This document shows, one piece after another, positions 40,180 to 48,776 of a stretch of 64,000 nucleotides of DNA. This stretch comes from Sporotomaculum syntrophicum. GTDB lineage: Bacteria; Bacillota; Desulfotomaculia; Desulfotomaculales; Desulfallaceae. The stretch is taken from the NCBI RefSeq assembly GCF_009932395.1, contig NZ_LSRS01000003.1, positions 745,442-809,441 on the forward strand, read 5' to 3'. The notes under the pieces were generated by a model. It made no database searches. It worked only from the letters and a program-made list of their open reading frames with translations, and had not been told where the DNA came from. A program made the position numbers and the translations under genes. Numbering within the stretch: the stretch's first letter is position 1; each line of letters begins with the position of its first letter.

Positions 40180-40698
40180 TTAGGGGTTAAAAAATTCTGC
40201 ATTATTAGACTGGTCCTTTTGGACATATCGATAAAAATAACCGTAAATAAGCAGTACCACCAGCGCATTATAGAAAGCAGTGGGCAATATAACATAAGCA
40301 AGTGCCGCCGGTACTGGCACTGATACATTAACCAGCAACAGCAAAAATTGAAAAACTAGCTGCGCTCCCAATGTGCATATCCAGGTCAGCCCGGCAGCAA
40401 TTACACGATTATCCCTGTATAACCTGCCTTCCCCCAACCCTGCCAGATAGCCTGATGTCATCTTGGTTAAAGCATTTAAGCCAAAATAACCGCCGCTTAC
40501 CAGGTCCTGTAAAATACCGGCTGCAAAACCCAAAAAAGCCCCCTCCCGAGGACCCCGGAGGAAGCCGTTAAGAATAACCAGTATCAGTACCAGATCAGGT
40601 TTTATCCCATAAATAGCTATATAATTAAAAGCTGCGGTCTGCAGAATAAATGCCAGCAGCACAAACAATAAAAAAGACAAAGGTTGCAAATTTTTCAC
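40180..40698 (-). CDS. mreD: Rod shape-determining protein MreD
   Basis: A 172-residue membrane protein of the elongasome with about five helices (AFNYIAIYGIKPDLVLILVI near the start; GFLRGPREGAFLGFAAGILQDL). It links MreC to PBP2 and RodA. Ten bases after mreC; the AGGTG site overlaps that gap. Confidence 0.92.
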   Translation of the reverse strand: MKNLQPLSFLLFVLLAFILQTAAFNYIAIYGIKPDLVLILVILNGFLRGPREGAFLGFAAGILQDLVSGGYFGLNALTKMTSGYLAGLGEGRLYRDNRVIAAGLTWICTLGAQLVFQFLLLLVNVSVPVPAALAYVILPTAFYNALVVLLIYGYFYRYVQKDQSNNAEFFNP

Positions 40699-40707
40699 CT
40701 CCGGGTG

Positions 40708-41559
40708 CTACGTAACCGGATCAACGTTGCTTGAGGTAATTACCAGAACCTCCTCCAACCGGTTAAAATCCACAAAGGTTTTTAATGTTGCCATTTTAAA
40801 CATGCCGGATTCTTCACGGCGGGTCTTATGCACTGTACCAACTGGTATGCCCTTCGGAAAAACACTGCCAAACCCTGAAGTTACGACCCTGTTTCCTTTT
40901 TTAGGCGCCAAATCAGACGGTATGTGCACCATATTTACAACGCTACTCCCACCGGCTACTCCCTCAACAATACCCGGTGCGCGATTTTCTTGGACCAAAC
41001 AACCGACGCCGCTGCGGGGGTCAGTAATGAGCAGCACCTCTGCCGTGTGGTTGGTAACATTGGTCACCCGGCCAACAAGACCGGCCGGGGTTATCACAGC
41101 CATATCCTGCTGGATGCCGTTAGCAGAACCCTTATTAATAATCGCTATACCGAACCAATTATCTGCCGCACGCCCAATGACTTCAGCCGATACTGTATTC
41201 AGCTGGCCCGCCAGGCTGGTTTTAAATGAAAGCTGCTCCTTAAGACGAACATTTTCAGCTTTAATTTCGTTATATTCAGCTAGCTTCTCCTGTAGTTCCG
41301 TCACCTGCTGCTCAAGCTGCCGGTTATGTTCCGAAAGTTTATATAAGCGGACGGGAAACGCAAAAAAATCAGTGACCTTACCACTAACTACCGATACTAC
41401 CCGCTGTACTGGAGAGAGCGTCTCCCGAGTAGTTGACTCAAAGGGAGTCAACTCATCCGTATTACCTGCGGAAAAATGCAAGCCAATAATAATAAGCACT
41501 ACCAATACACCTAATAAAAAAAGGGTTTTCCCAGTTGTAAGACGGGACACTCGACACAC
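40708..41559 (-). CDS. mreC: Rod shape-determining protein MreC
   Basis: A 283-residue elongasome protein: one transmembrane helix at about 11-27, a coiled coil at about 70-110 (KLSEHNRQLEQQVTELQEKL) and the external beta-barrel domain with VIGRAADNW and GLVGRVTNVTNHTAEVLLITDP. It activates PBP2. Between mreB and mreD. Confidence 0.95.
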   Translation of the reverse strand: MCRVSRLTTGKTLFLLGVLVVLIIIGLHFSAGNTDELTPFESTTRETLSPVQRVVSVVSGKVTDFFAFPVRLYKLSEHNRQLEQQVTELQEKLAEYNEIKAENVRLKEQLSFKTSLAGQLNTVSAEVIGRAADNWFGIAIINKGSANGIQQDMAVITPAGLVGRVTNVTNHTAEVLLITDPRSGVGCLVQENRAPGIVEGVAGGSSVVNMVHIPSDLAPKKGNRVVTSGFGSVFPKGIPVGTVHKTRREESGMFKMATLKTFVDFNRLEEVLVITSSNVDPVT

Positions 41560-41612
41560 ACCCTATAATATATATTATAGCTCATTTGATATTGAACCGT
41601 AATAGACCAGGC

Positions 41613-42644
41613 TCAAGCCAATTTTTTGGGATGTATAATAACTTTACGTAAAATATGAATATTATCCAGTACCCGCCCTGTGCCATAAGCTACTGCCAGT
41701 AGCGGTTCCTCAGCCAGGTGTACAGGCATACCGGTTTGCTCACTGACCAGGTGGTCCAGGCCACGAAGTAAAGAGCCACCCCCAGCCATAACTATCCCCC
41801 GGTCCATAATGTCCGCGGATAGTTCAGGAGGAGTTTGTTCCAAAGTGCTTTTTATTGCATCTACAATACTGGCAACAGGATCAGACAAAGCTTTATAAAT
41901 TTCCTCAGAAGTTATCTCAATAGTTTTCGGTAATCCGCTGATCAAGTCACGCCCCCGCACCTCATACGTTTCCACCGCATCAAGGGGGTATGCAGTACCA
42001 ATTTGTATTTTTATTTCCTCAGCGGTACGCTCTCCAATCATTAAGTTATAGGTTTTTTTAACATGCTGAATAATCGAATCATCCATCTCATCACCTGCCT
42101 TACGTACCGAACGGCTGGTAACTATACCTCCCAGAGAAATTACCGCTACCTCAGTGGTACCCCCGCCGATATCCACGATCATATTTCCGGTAGGTTCATG
42201 CACCGGCAAGCCGGCTCCGATGGAGGCCGCCATAGGCTCTTCAATCAGATAGGCTTCACGAGCTCCTGCTTGCAGAGCGGCTTCACGAACAGCCCGCTCC
42301 TCCACCGCGGTTACTCCGGAAGGCACTGAAACCACCACACGGGGTCTAATTAGAAAAGTGCGGCCACGTAAAGCTTTATTGATAAAGTATTTGATCATGC
42401 TTTGAGTGATATCAAAATCGGCAATCACGCCATCCTTCATCGGGCGAATGGCTATGATATTACCTGGTGTACGGCCAATCATTTGCTTGGCTTCCTCACC
42501 CACTGCCAGCACATGGCCGTTATCGCGCTGGATAGCTACCACTGACGGCTCTCGGAGAACAATGCCCTTACCTTTTAGATAAACCAGGGAGTTTGCTGTT
42601 CCCAGGTCAATACCCATATCTTTGGAAAAAATGCCTAAGCGCAT
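41613..42644 (-). CDS. mreB: Actin-like protein MreB
   Basis: A 343-residue cytoskeletal ATPase that positions wall synthesis. ATP-binding phosphate loops are [14 protein letters not shown] and [18 protein letters not shown], with the adenosine motif [10 protein letters not shown]. The first residues (MRLGIF) may form the membrane-anchoring amphipathic end. First gene of mreBCD, after radC and maf. Confidence 0.97.
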   Translation of the reverse strand: MRLGIFSKDMGIDLGTANSLVYLKGKGIVLREPSVVAIQRDNGHVLAVGEEAKQMIGRTPGNIIAIRPMKDGVIADFDITQSMIKYFINKALRGRTFLIRPRVVVSVPSGVTAVEERAVREAALQAGAREAYLIEEPMAASIGAGLPVHEPTGNMIVDIGGGTTEVAVISLGGIVTSRSVRKAGDEMDDSIIQHVKKTYNLMIGERTAEEIKIQIGTAYPLDAVETYEVRGRDLISGLPKTIEITSEEIYKALSDPVASIVDAIKSTLEQTPPELSADIMDRGIVMAGGGSLLRGLDHLVSEQTGMPVHLAEEPLLAVAYGTGRVLDNIHILRKVIIHPKKLA

Positions 42645-42673
42645 TTGTACAGGCCCCTCTCTCTGTCATTGTT

Positions 42674-43369
42674 TCATATTAGGCCCTTGGCCTTAAAACT
42701 GGTAAATCTATTATCTCCAATAACCAGGTGATCTAAGACTTCAATACCAATAATATTCCCTGCTTCAATTAAACGGTTGGTCACCTCAATATCCTGGCGG
42801 CTGGGTGTAGGATCACCGCTAGGATGGTTATGCACCAGGATCACCCCGGCAGCACTGCGTCTAATGGCCGCTTTAAACAGCTCCCGCGGGTGGATAGCTG
42901 AAGAATTCAGTGTACCAATGGAAATCGTTTCTCGCACCAGCACCTGATTTTTGGTGTTCAGAAGCAAAGCACAAAAGTGTTCTTTGTCCAGGTGACGCAT
43001 TTCCTCCATGACCAATGAGGCTGCGTTTTCAGGTGATTTAATGCAAGGCCTGTCCCAGGTAGTAGTCATAGCCACCCGCCGTCCTAACTCCAGTGCAGCC
43101 CTGATTTGAGCCACCTTTGCCGGTCCCATACCTTTAAAAGCACTCAATTCCTCGGCTGAAACACCAAGCAATTGCTTTATACCACCAAAATGACCGAGCA
43201 GTGCAGTTGCCAAATCCACCGCACTGGCAGCGGCATAACCGGTGCGTAGCATAATGGCCAATAACTCAATATCCGATAAGGCCTCCGGCCCTTCCTGCAA
43301 TAGCCGTTCCCTGGGCCGTAAGGATAGAGGCATGTCCTTTATCGCAACACGATAGACCGGAGATACCAT
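42674..43369 (-). CDS. radC: RadC/MPN (JAB) domain protein
   Basis: A 231-residue protein with a helix-hairpin-helix N-terminus (DIELLAIMLRTG, LSAFKGMGPAKVAQIRAALELG) and a JAB1/MPN metallo-domain whose metal-binding motif HNHPSGDPTPS is intact. Despite the name, a DNA-repair role is not established. ATG at 43369 with TTGGAGGT 7 bases upstream is preferred over a TTG at 43384 that would overlap maf. Confidence 0.93.
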   Translation of the reverse strand: MVSPVYRVAIKDMPLSLRPRERLLQEGPEALSDIELLAIMLRTGYAAASAVDLATALLGHFGGIKQLLGVSAEELSAFKGMGPAKVAQIRAALELGRRVAMTTTWDRPCIKSPENAASLVMEEMRHLDKEHFCALLLNTKNQVLVRETISIGTLNSSAIHPRELFKAAIRRSAAGVILVHNHPSGDPTPSRQDIEVTNRLIEAGNIIGIEVLDHLVIGDNRFTSFKAKGLI

Positions 43370-43374
43370 GGAAT

Positions 43375-43962
43375 CTACCTCCAATAACTTGATACATCTA
43401 CATTAAATTCTTTCAACATCTGAGTCAACTTAAAAAGAGGTAACCCCACTACGTTAAAGTAACAACCCCTGATCCCTGCTACAAACACAGCCGCTAACCC
43501 CTGAACACCATACGCCCCGGCCTTATCAAACGGCTCTTTGGTAGTTATGTATCGCATCAGTTCATCCCGGGATACATCACGCATCTGCACCTCGGTGCAC
43601 TCGAAGTCCGAAAAAACCCGGTCACCAGCCAACTCCAGCAAGGTTATACCGGTAAGTACCTCGTGAACATTCCCTTGCAGGCGTTCCAACATGGTCAAAG
43701 CCTCTGCTTCATTAGCCGGTTTTCCTAACACCTGGCCATCCAACACCACCACAGTATCTGCCGCAATCACAATACCTTCTGAATATATTGTTGCAGCGGC
43801 TCTAGCTTTGCGCTGGGATAGCGCGACTACCTGTTCAATAGGAGACAGACCAGGCAACAGACTTTCATCAACATCAACTGTAACTATAGTATAAGGCAAG
43901 CCAATTTGTTCAAGCAGTTCCCGCCGTCTGGGAGACGACGATGCAAGATAAATGGTGGGCAA
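43375..43962 (-). CDS. maf: Maf nucleoside triphosphate pyrophosphatase
   Basis: A 195-residue house-cleaning enzyme that hydrolyses dTTP/UTP or modified nucleotides and affects septation in Bacillus. Signature LASSSPRRRELLEQIG at the N-terminus, ADTVVVLDG and the GAYGVQG segment are present. A TTG at 43962 with GGAGG 7 bases upstream gives MPTIYLASSS, the family-typical start; the longer frame to 44004 adds an unrelated leader. Confidence 0.94.
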   Translation of the reverse strand: MPTIYLASSSPRRRELLEQIGLPYTIVTVDVDESLLPGLSPIEQVVALSQRKARAAATIYSEGIVIAADTVVVLDGQVLGKPANEAEALTMLERLQGNVHEVLTGITLLELAGDRVFSDFECTEVQMRDVSRDELMRYITTKEPFDKAGAYGVQGLAAVFVAGIRGCYFNVVGLPLFKLTQMLKEFNVDVSSYWR

Positions 43963-44026
43963 ATTTCTTCCTCCGTATAAGTAGCGTATTTTTCTATCCA
44001 GCAAAAAACCGTTCTATTCAGAATGA

Positions 44027-44284
44027 CTATATTTTTCTGTAAACGATATATCCCAGCACCAACCCTAAAGCAGTAGTCAGACCTATATCCAAGGTAAAAC
44101 CAAAAGTTAACTGAATAAACTGCAAATCCAGGGTGGTCGGTTGTAAACCAATTTTACCTGTGGCTGCCAATAAAGGCACAGACTTGGCAAGGCTATTAGC
44201 AACAGCGCTACCAACAAGACCACCGGCTAATAACAGCAACAATAGTATCCCGACATTGCTGGCTCCGCGTATAATTTTAGCCAT
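44027..44284 (-). CDS. DUF4321 family membrane protein
   Basis: An 85-residue protein with two hydrophobic segments (LLLLLLAGGLVGSAVA and a C-terminal GLTTALGLVLGYIVY). It matches the DUF4321 family in length, in the central QPTTLDLQFIQLTFGFT stretch and in its place just upstream of maf and radC, which is conserved in clostridia. Function unknown. Confidence 0.85.
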   Translation of the reverse strand: MAKIIRGASNVGILLLLLLAGGLVGSAVANSLAKSVPLLAATGKIGLQPTTLDLQFIQLTFGFTLDIGLTTALGLVLGYIVYRKI

Positions 44285-44385
44285 TCACTCACCTCAAATG
44301 CGCACTTACAAACAAGTTAACTGTTTCCTTGCTCTATATTCTATCATACATATAATAACCAGTCTTCTGCAAACCACTAAAAAAA

Positions 44386-44415
44386 ATCCCATATCCCTTT
44401 TGGGTACGCAGGGAT
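44386..44415 (-). terminator. Candidate terminator downstream of folC
   Basis: ATCCC...GGGAT stem with further internal pairing (CCC/GGG) and eight T following on the minus strand. It lies 160 bases beyond folC and before the DUF4321-maf-radC-mre unit. Confidence 0.55.
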
Positions 44416-44575
44416 CGGGTTTAAAGCAGGGGTATTAAATATGCTAAAGCTAAAATACAAACACCCTGCGTTGATTTAATTTGGCTATTACCAAAGTTAA
44501 TAATGGAGCTTTTTTCCATTAAAGTCTACCCCAAACAGTTTAATTCGTCAATAAATTTTACTGTTCCACCCTAAA

Positions 44576-45889
44576 TTATTTCTTGTTGAACAGACCACGT
44601 ACAACTTCCCTGGCCTCTGCAACCATATACAAAGAACCGGTGATACACACCAAATCATCCACCCCGGCCTGCTTCATACCAGACAACACCGCATCAGCTA
44701 TACTCTCTACCACATCCACATCAGATATATACTCGCGCGCTTGAGCGGCTAGCTGCTGCCAGTCGCCAGCCCTGGGGCTATTGGGCTTTGTAATGATCAC
44801 CTTGCGAGCCCGCGGGGCAAGTTCAGCCACCACCCGAGCCCGTTCCTTATCGCCCAGCATACCTAAAATCATAACTATCTCCCGCTCTGGGAAATATGTG
44901 TCAAGGGCGAGGCGCAAACTGCGGGCGCCCTCATAATTATGCGCACCATCAATAAGTACCGGCGGTTTACCCCCAAGCAATTCCAGGCGCGCCGGCCATA
45001 CTGTTTTACTCAGCCCGTCCCGCAGCGCACTTTCTTCTATATGTACGCCCAGGCCGGCTAGCAGTTCCAGTGCCGCCAGAGCTGTGGAAGCATTGACCAC
45101 CTGATGCTGGCCAAGCAAAGGAAGCCATAGTTCCATAAAATGCCATTTAAGCCCCTGGTAGTCAAAGTATTGCCCGCGCAATGAATGCTCCCCGTATTCC
45201 CAGGTAACATCCCGGCCTACTTGAATCAAAGTGCAGCCTTTCTCACGGCAGATTTCCTGAATAATGGCCAGCACCTCAGGGTTATCTGAGGCAGTAACCA
45301 CTGGAACGCCAGGTTTAATAATCCCCGCTTTAACCCGGGCAATATCAGATACAGTACCACCCAAATAATCCATGTGGTCCATAGTTACATTTGTAATAAC
45401 TGACAGCAGTGGGTGTACTACATTGGTGGAGTCGATAGCACCGCCCAGCCCAACCTCCAGCACCAGATAATCCACCGCCTCCTCAGCAAAGTAACAAAAA
45501 GCCAGGGCAGTGCTGACCTCAAACTCCGTGGGGTGTTCAAAACCATCCTGAACCATAGTTTCTATGTGCGGACGCAGATAAGTGATTAATTTAGCTACCT
45601 GGTTCGGGTCAATTTCCGCATTATTAATTCGGAAACGCTCTGTGTAACTATGCAAGTGGGGAGAGGTAAATGTGCCCACCCGGTAACCTGAACTTTGCAA
45701 AACACTGGCCAGTATCGCCGTGGTAGAACCTTTACCATTAGTACCGCCGACATGAATTACATTAATCTTCCTGTGTGGCTCACCCAGGCGGCGCAGTAAT
45801 TCACTGATCCGTACCAATCCAAAGTTCATCCCAAACTTGGTAAGGTTTTGCAAGTATTCCATTGCCTCTTCATATAACAATGCTATCAC
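44576..45889 (-). CDS. folC: Folylpolyglutamate/dihydrofolate synthase
   Basis: A 437-residue Mur-ligase-family enzyme that adds glutamate to folates. ATP-binding GGTNGKGSTTAILA, TSPHLHSYTERFRIN and the central EVGLGGAIDSTN motif are present, as is DGAHNYEGA in the C-terminal domain. The start is uncertain: GTG at 45889, a TTG ten bases later, or the ATG of MEYLQNLTKFG at 45862. It often follows valS in Firmicutes; here the feo operon separates them. Confidence 0.94.
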   Translation of the reverse strand: MIALLYEEAMEYLQNLTKFGMNFGLVRISELLRRLGEPHRKINVIHVGGTNGKGSTTAILASVLQSSGYRVGTFTSPHLHSYTERFRINNAEIDPNQVAKLITYLRPHIETMVQDGFEHPTEFEVSTALAFCYFAEEAVDYLVLEVGLGGAIDSTNVVHPLLSVITNVTMDHMDYLGGTVSDIARVKAGIIKPGVPVVTASDNPEVLAIIQEICREKGCTLIQVGRDVTWEYGEHSLRGQYFDYQGLKWHFMELWLPLLGQHQVVNASTALAALELLAGLGVHIEESALRDGLSKTVWPARLELLGGKPPVLIDGAHNYEGARSLRLALDTYFPEREIVMILGMLGDKERARVVAELAPRARKVIITKPNSPRAGDWQQLAAQAREYISDVDVVESIADAVLSGMKQAGVDDLVCITGSLYMVAEAREVVRGLFNKK

Positions 45890-46030
45890 ACTCCGGGTGA
45901 AAAATGTAAAAAAACCACTAACGTAACATATAACCTTTTTCCGTGCTACTATTAAAACATAAATAAAAAAAAGGTACCAGGTAAAAAACTTAAATTCTTC
46001 ATCACATTTGTACTCCTACATATATTGTAG

Positions 46031-46059
46031 TTGACAAACTAAATCATCACCACTAAAAT
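46031..46059 (+). promoter_or_regulatory. Sigma-A promoter of the feo operon
   Basis: TTGACA at 46031-46036 and TAAAAT at 46054-46059 with a 17-base spacer, about 70 bases before feoA. Confidence 0.88.
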
Positions 46060-46089
46060 GATAATGATAATCAATGATAATGATTATCA
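46059..46089. promoter_or_regulatory. Double Fur box over the feo transcription start
   Basis: TGATAATGATTATCA at 46075-46089 is a perfect 7-1-7 Fur box. A second, near-perfect one, TGATAATGATAATCA, is at 46059-46073. Together they cover the end of the -10 and the start point, so iron-loaded Fur should block the promoter. Confidence 0.92.
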
Positions 46090-46126
46090 TTTAATTTAAC
46101 TACTCAATTAAGTGGAGGTGCTTGAT

Positions 46127-46345
46127 ATGACATTAGGTAACGCTAAGCGTGGTCAGCATGTTAAGATTATACACATTCCAGATGAAAATATTCGCTCCCA
46201 GGCTATCCGCTTTGGTATCGGCGAGGGAGCAGTTGTATTTTGTGAGGAAGTATTACCCGCCGGCCCTATCGTACTGAGAAAAAACAGACAGGAAATTGCC
46301 ATTGGCCGGGAATTGGCTAACAGAATTACCGTAACTTTGAACTAA
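46127..46345 (+). CDS. feoA: Ferrous iron transport accessory protein FeoA
   Basis: A 72-residue SH3-like protein that assists FeoB. It has the family pattern G-x-A-V-x-F after an N-terminal GQHVKIIHI and ends with AIGRELANRITV. ATG at 46127 with GGAGGTG 6 bases upstream; a GTG at 46112 lies within that site. First gene of the Fur-controlled operon. Confidence 0.93.
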   Translation: MTLGNAKRGQHVKIIHIPDENIRSQAIRFGIGEGAVVFCEEVLPAGPIVLRKNRQEIAIGRELANRITVTLN

Positions 46346-46384
46346 CATGCATTACATAATTCTATGCAAAGGTGGTGTTATTAC

Positions 46385-48358
46385 TTGGCTCATTGTCATG
46401 ACACAGGTATTAAAATAAATATGCCCGAAAACGCCCGAAGAATTGTTTTGGCCGGTAACCCCAACGCCGGTAAATCAGTAGTTTTTAACTATTTAACTGG
46501 GTTATATGTGGACGTTTCCAACTACCCTGGTACGACCCTGGAAATATCTTATGGACGCTTGAGCAATAATGTCATTATCGATACCCCGGGGATATACGGT
46601 ATTTCCTCCTTTAATGACGAAGAACGCATCGCCAGGGACATCATTTTGTCCGCTGATATAGTAATTAATGTGGTCAACGCCGCGCACTTGGAAAGGGATT
46701 TATTTTTAACACGCCAGATAATCGATACCGGTGTATCGGTTTTGGTCGTCTTAAACATGATTGACGAAGCCCAAAAACAAGGCCTTAAAATTGATACCGA
46801 TTTACTGACCGATTTGCTGGGAGTGCCGGTCATTCCCACTATAGCCACCAAAAAACAGGGGCTCGCCCAGCTAAAAACAGCCCATATATTGGCACAAAAA
46901 GGACATGTTGACGGGGAACTGCAACAAAAATTGACCCATCTGGCAGACAGGTTGGGCAGTCAGGGAGAGGCGTTGTTGGTATTGGAGGGCGATGAAGTAA
47001 TAGCGTCCCGTCACGGTTTGGAACCGGGAGATGAACGGGAACAGATTTACCTAAAACGCCGGGAGCAAGTGAACAATATTGTAGGTCATGTAGTCAGTGA
47101 AAGCTCCCGCGGTGCAGGAATTGGTGTTACATTGGGGTGCTGGATGATTAAGCCAATTACCGGTATTCCCTTATTAATTATAACCATGTGGGCTATGTTC
47201 CAGTCTATTGGGGTGTTCATTGCAGGTACGGTAGTGGGAATAACCGAGGAAACAATTTTAATTGGCTTTTATGAACCGGCAGTGCGCAGTTTCATAGAAC
47301 AATTTATTTCTTTAGACAGCAATCTGGGCTTCATTTTAACCGGCGAATTTGGCGTATTGACCATGACGGTAACCTACGTGCTGGGCTTATTGATGCCGCT
47401 GGTGGTGGGCTTTTACTTCTTTCTGGCCATGTTTGAAGACTCGGGCTACCTGCCCCGTATAGCCACACTGGTAGATCGGGTACTTACGGGTATCGGCCTT
47501 AACGGTCGGGCAGTGATACCGCTCATACTGGGTTTCGGTTGTGTCACCATGGCCAGCATTACTACCCGGTTGCTGGGTTCCGATCGAGAAAGAAGAATCA
47601 CTATTTTCCTAATGGGACTGACCATTCCCTGCTCAGCTCAACTGGGCGTCATTGCCGGACTGCTGGCAGGATTTGGCCCCGGGTATATAGCGCTGTACGC
47701 ACTGGTAATCCTTGCTGTATTAGTTATTACAGGTACGCTGCTGAACACTCTAGTGCCGGGCAAGTCCACCGAGTTGTTAATCGACCTCCCACCACTGCGG
47801 TTACCCAGGGTTGATAACGTATTACGCAAAACCGGTACTAAATCCTATCACTTCTTAAAGGAGGCCACCCCACTGTTTGCCCTGGGTGCTCTAATTATCA
47901 GCACCTTACAAATTACCGGTGGTTTAGCTGCGCTGCAAAAAATGCTGGCTCCGCTAACCGTAGGCTGGTTAAGGCTACCGCCGGAAACAGCCACTGCCTT
48001 TATTATGGGTATAGTGCGCCGCGACTTTGGGGCAGCCGGCCTTACTGATATGGCGCTGACACCTATGGCAACGGTTATAGTCTTAATCACCATTACCTTA
48101 TTCGTACCTTGCATAGCATCAATATTGATCATTTTTAAAGAGCGGGGCTACCGGGAAGGTGCCATTATGTGGGCCGGTACATGGGTAGTTGCTTTTACCG
48201 TGGGTGGCCTGGTAGCACAGATGTCGGCTATCTTCGGCGGCAGCAGCAATACTCTGGGTATTCCCCTGGTGATCGCCGTCTTTATTGCCATAACCATATC
48301 CGTACTGCTAACCTGCCGGCTGCTCCAAAGATCAAAACCGGGGTCAGGCTTGTCATAA
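46385..48358 (+). CDS. feoB: Ferrous iron transporter FeoB
   Basis: A protein of about 657 residues. The cytoplasmic G domain has G1 GNPNAGKS, G3 DTPG and G4 NMID, followed by a GDI-like helical domain. The membrane part has two Gate repeats (SGYLPRIA... and the later RRDFGAAGL segment) and about ten helices for Fe2+ uptake. TTG at 46385 with AAGGTGGTG 7 bases upstream is the best-supported start; an ATG at 46421 would remove only 12 residues. Confidence 0.94.
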   Translation: MAHCHDTGIKINMPENARRIVLAGNPNAGKSVVFNYLTGLYVDVSNYPGTTLEISYGRLSNNVIIDTPGIYGISSFNDEERIARDIILSADIVINVVNAAHLERDLFLTRQIIDTGVSVLVVLNMIDEAQKQGLKIDTDLLTDLLGVPVIPTIATKKQGLAQLKTAHILAQKGHVDGELQQKLTHLADRLGSQGEALLVLEGDEVIASRHGLEPGDEREQIYLKRREQVNNIVGHVVSESSRGAGIGVTLGCWMIKPITGIPLLIITMWAMFQSIGVFIAGTVVGITEETILIGFYEPAVRSFIEQFISLDSNLGFILTGEFGVLTMTVTYVLGLLMPLVVGFYFFLAMFEDSGYLPRIATLVDRVLTGIGLNGRAVIPLILGFGCVTMASITTRLLGSDRERRITIFLMGLTIPCSAQLGVIAGLLAGFGPGYIALYALVILAVLVITGTLLNTLVPGKSTELLIDLPPLRLPRVDNVLRKTGTKSYHFLKEATPLFALGALIISTLQITGGLAALQKMLAPLTVGWLRLPPETATAFIMGIVRRDFGAAGLTDMALTPMATVIVLITITLFVPCIASILIIFKERGYREGAIMWAGTWVVAFTVGGLVAQMSAIFGGSSNTLGIPLVIAVFIAITISVLLTCRLLQRSKPGSGLS

Positions 48359-48446
48359 CTACAACCAACTAACCTATATACGTCATAACTTGGTTAAGCC
48401 AGTCAGCAATGAAAAAATATCTTTACACAACCAAGGAGTTTTCAAT

Positions 48447-48620
48447 ATGCAAGAACAAATTCAACTAATAACCTGCAAACAGTGCAGCTATCGGTTTAAT
48501 CCAGAGATTGCCTTGCGCTGCCCCCGTTGTAATAAGCCCGTGATTAAATCCGGTGGCTGTTTTGGCTCATGTACCAAATGCATAAACGCCGGGGTGTGTG
48601 AAAGTTATAAAGAAAAATAA
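48447..48620 (+). CDS. Small Cys-rich protein in the feo operon
   Basis: A 57-residue protein with four Cys pairs or singles: CKQC, CPRC, and a C-terminal CFGSCTKCINAGVC. The first two pairs look like a zinc ribbon; the last four Cys could hold an iron-sulfur cluster, as proposed for some FeoC-like proteins. AAGGAG lies 9 bases before the ATG. Role in iron uptake is inferred only from position. Confidence 0.75.
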   Translation: MQEQIQLITCKQCSYRFNPEIALRCPRCNKPVIKSGGCFGSCTKCINAGVCESYKEK

Positions 48621-48727
48621 ATTTAACACAAGAGCACAATAAAATTCAGTGGGACACAAGAAGACTTCGAGTGTTTAAAAGCATTAAAGCTCTAATGTTG
48701 TCAAACGCCAAGACTACCTATTAATAA

Positions 48728-48761
48728 TCAGCGAGCCCTACAACACGTACAGGCTCGCTGA
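48728..48761. terminator. Bidirectional terminator between feo operon and valS
   Basis: Perfect 10-bp stem TCAGCGAGCC / GGCTCGCTGA with a 14-base loop between two convergent units; A/T-rich on both sides. Confidence 0.8.
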
Positions 48762-48776
48762 TCAATATTTATAGAC

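Noticed and set aside
40727..41602. 291-codon plus-strand frame opposite mreC
   Set aside because: Antisense shadow: Ser/Thr-rich translation and no family features, whereas mreC is clear on the other strand.
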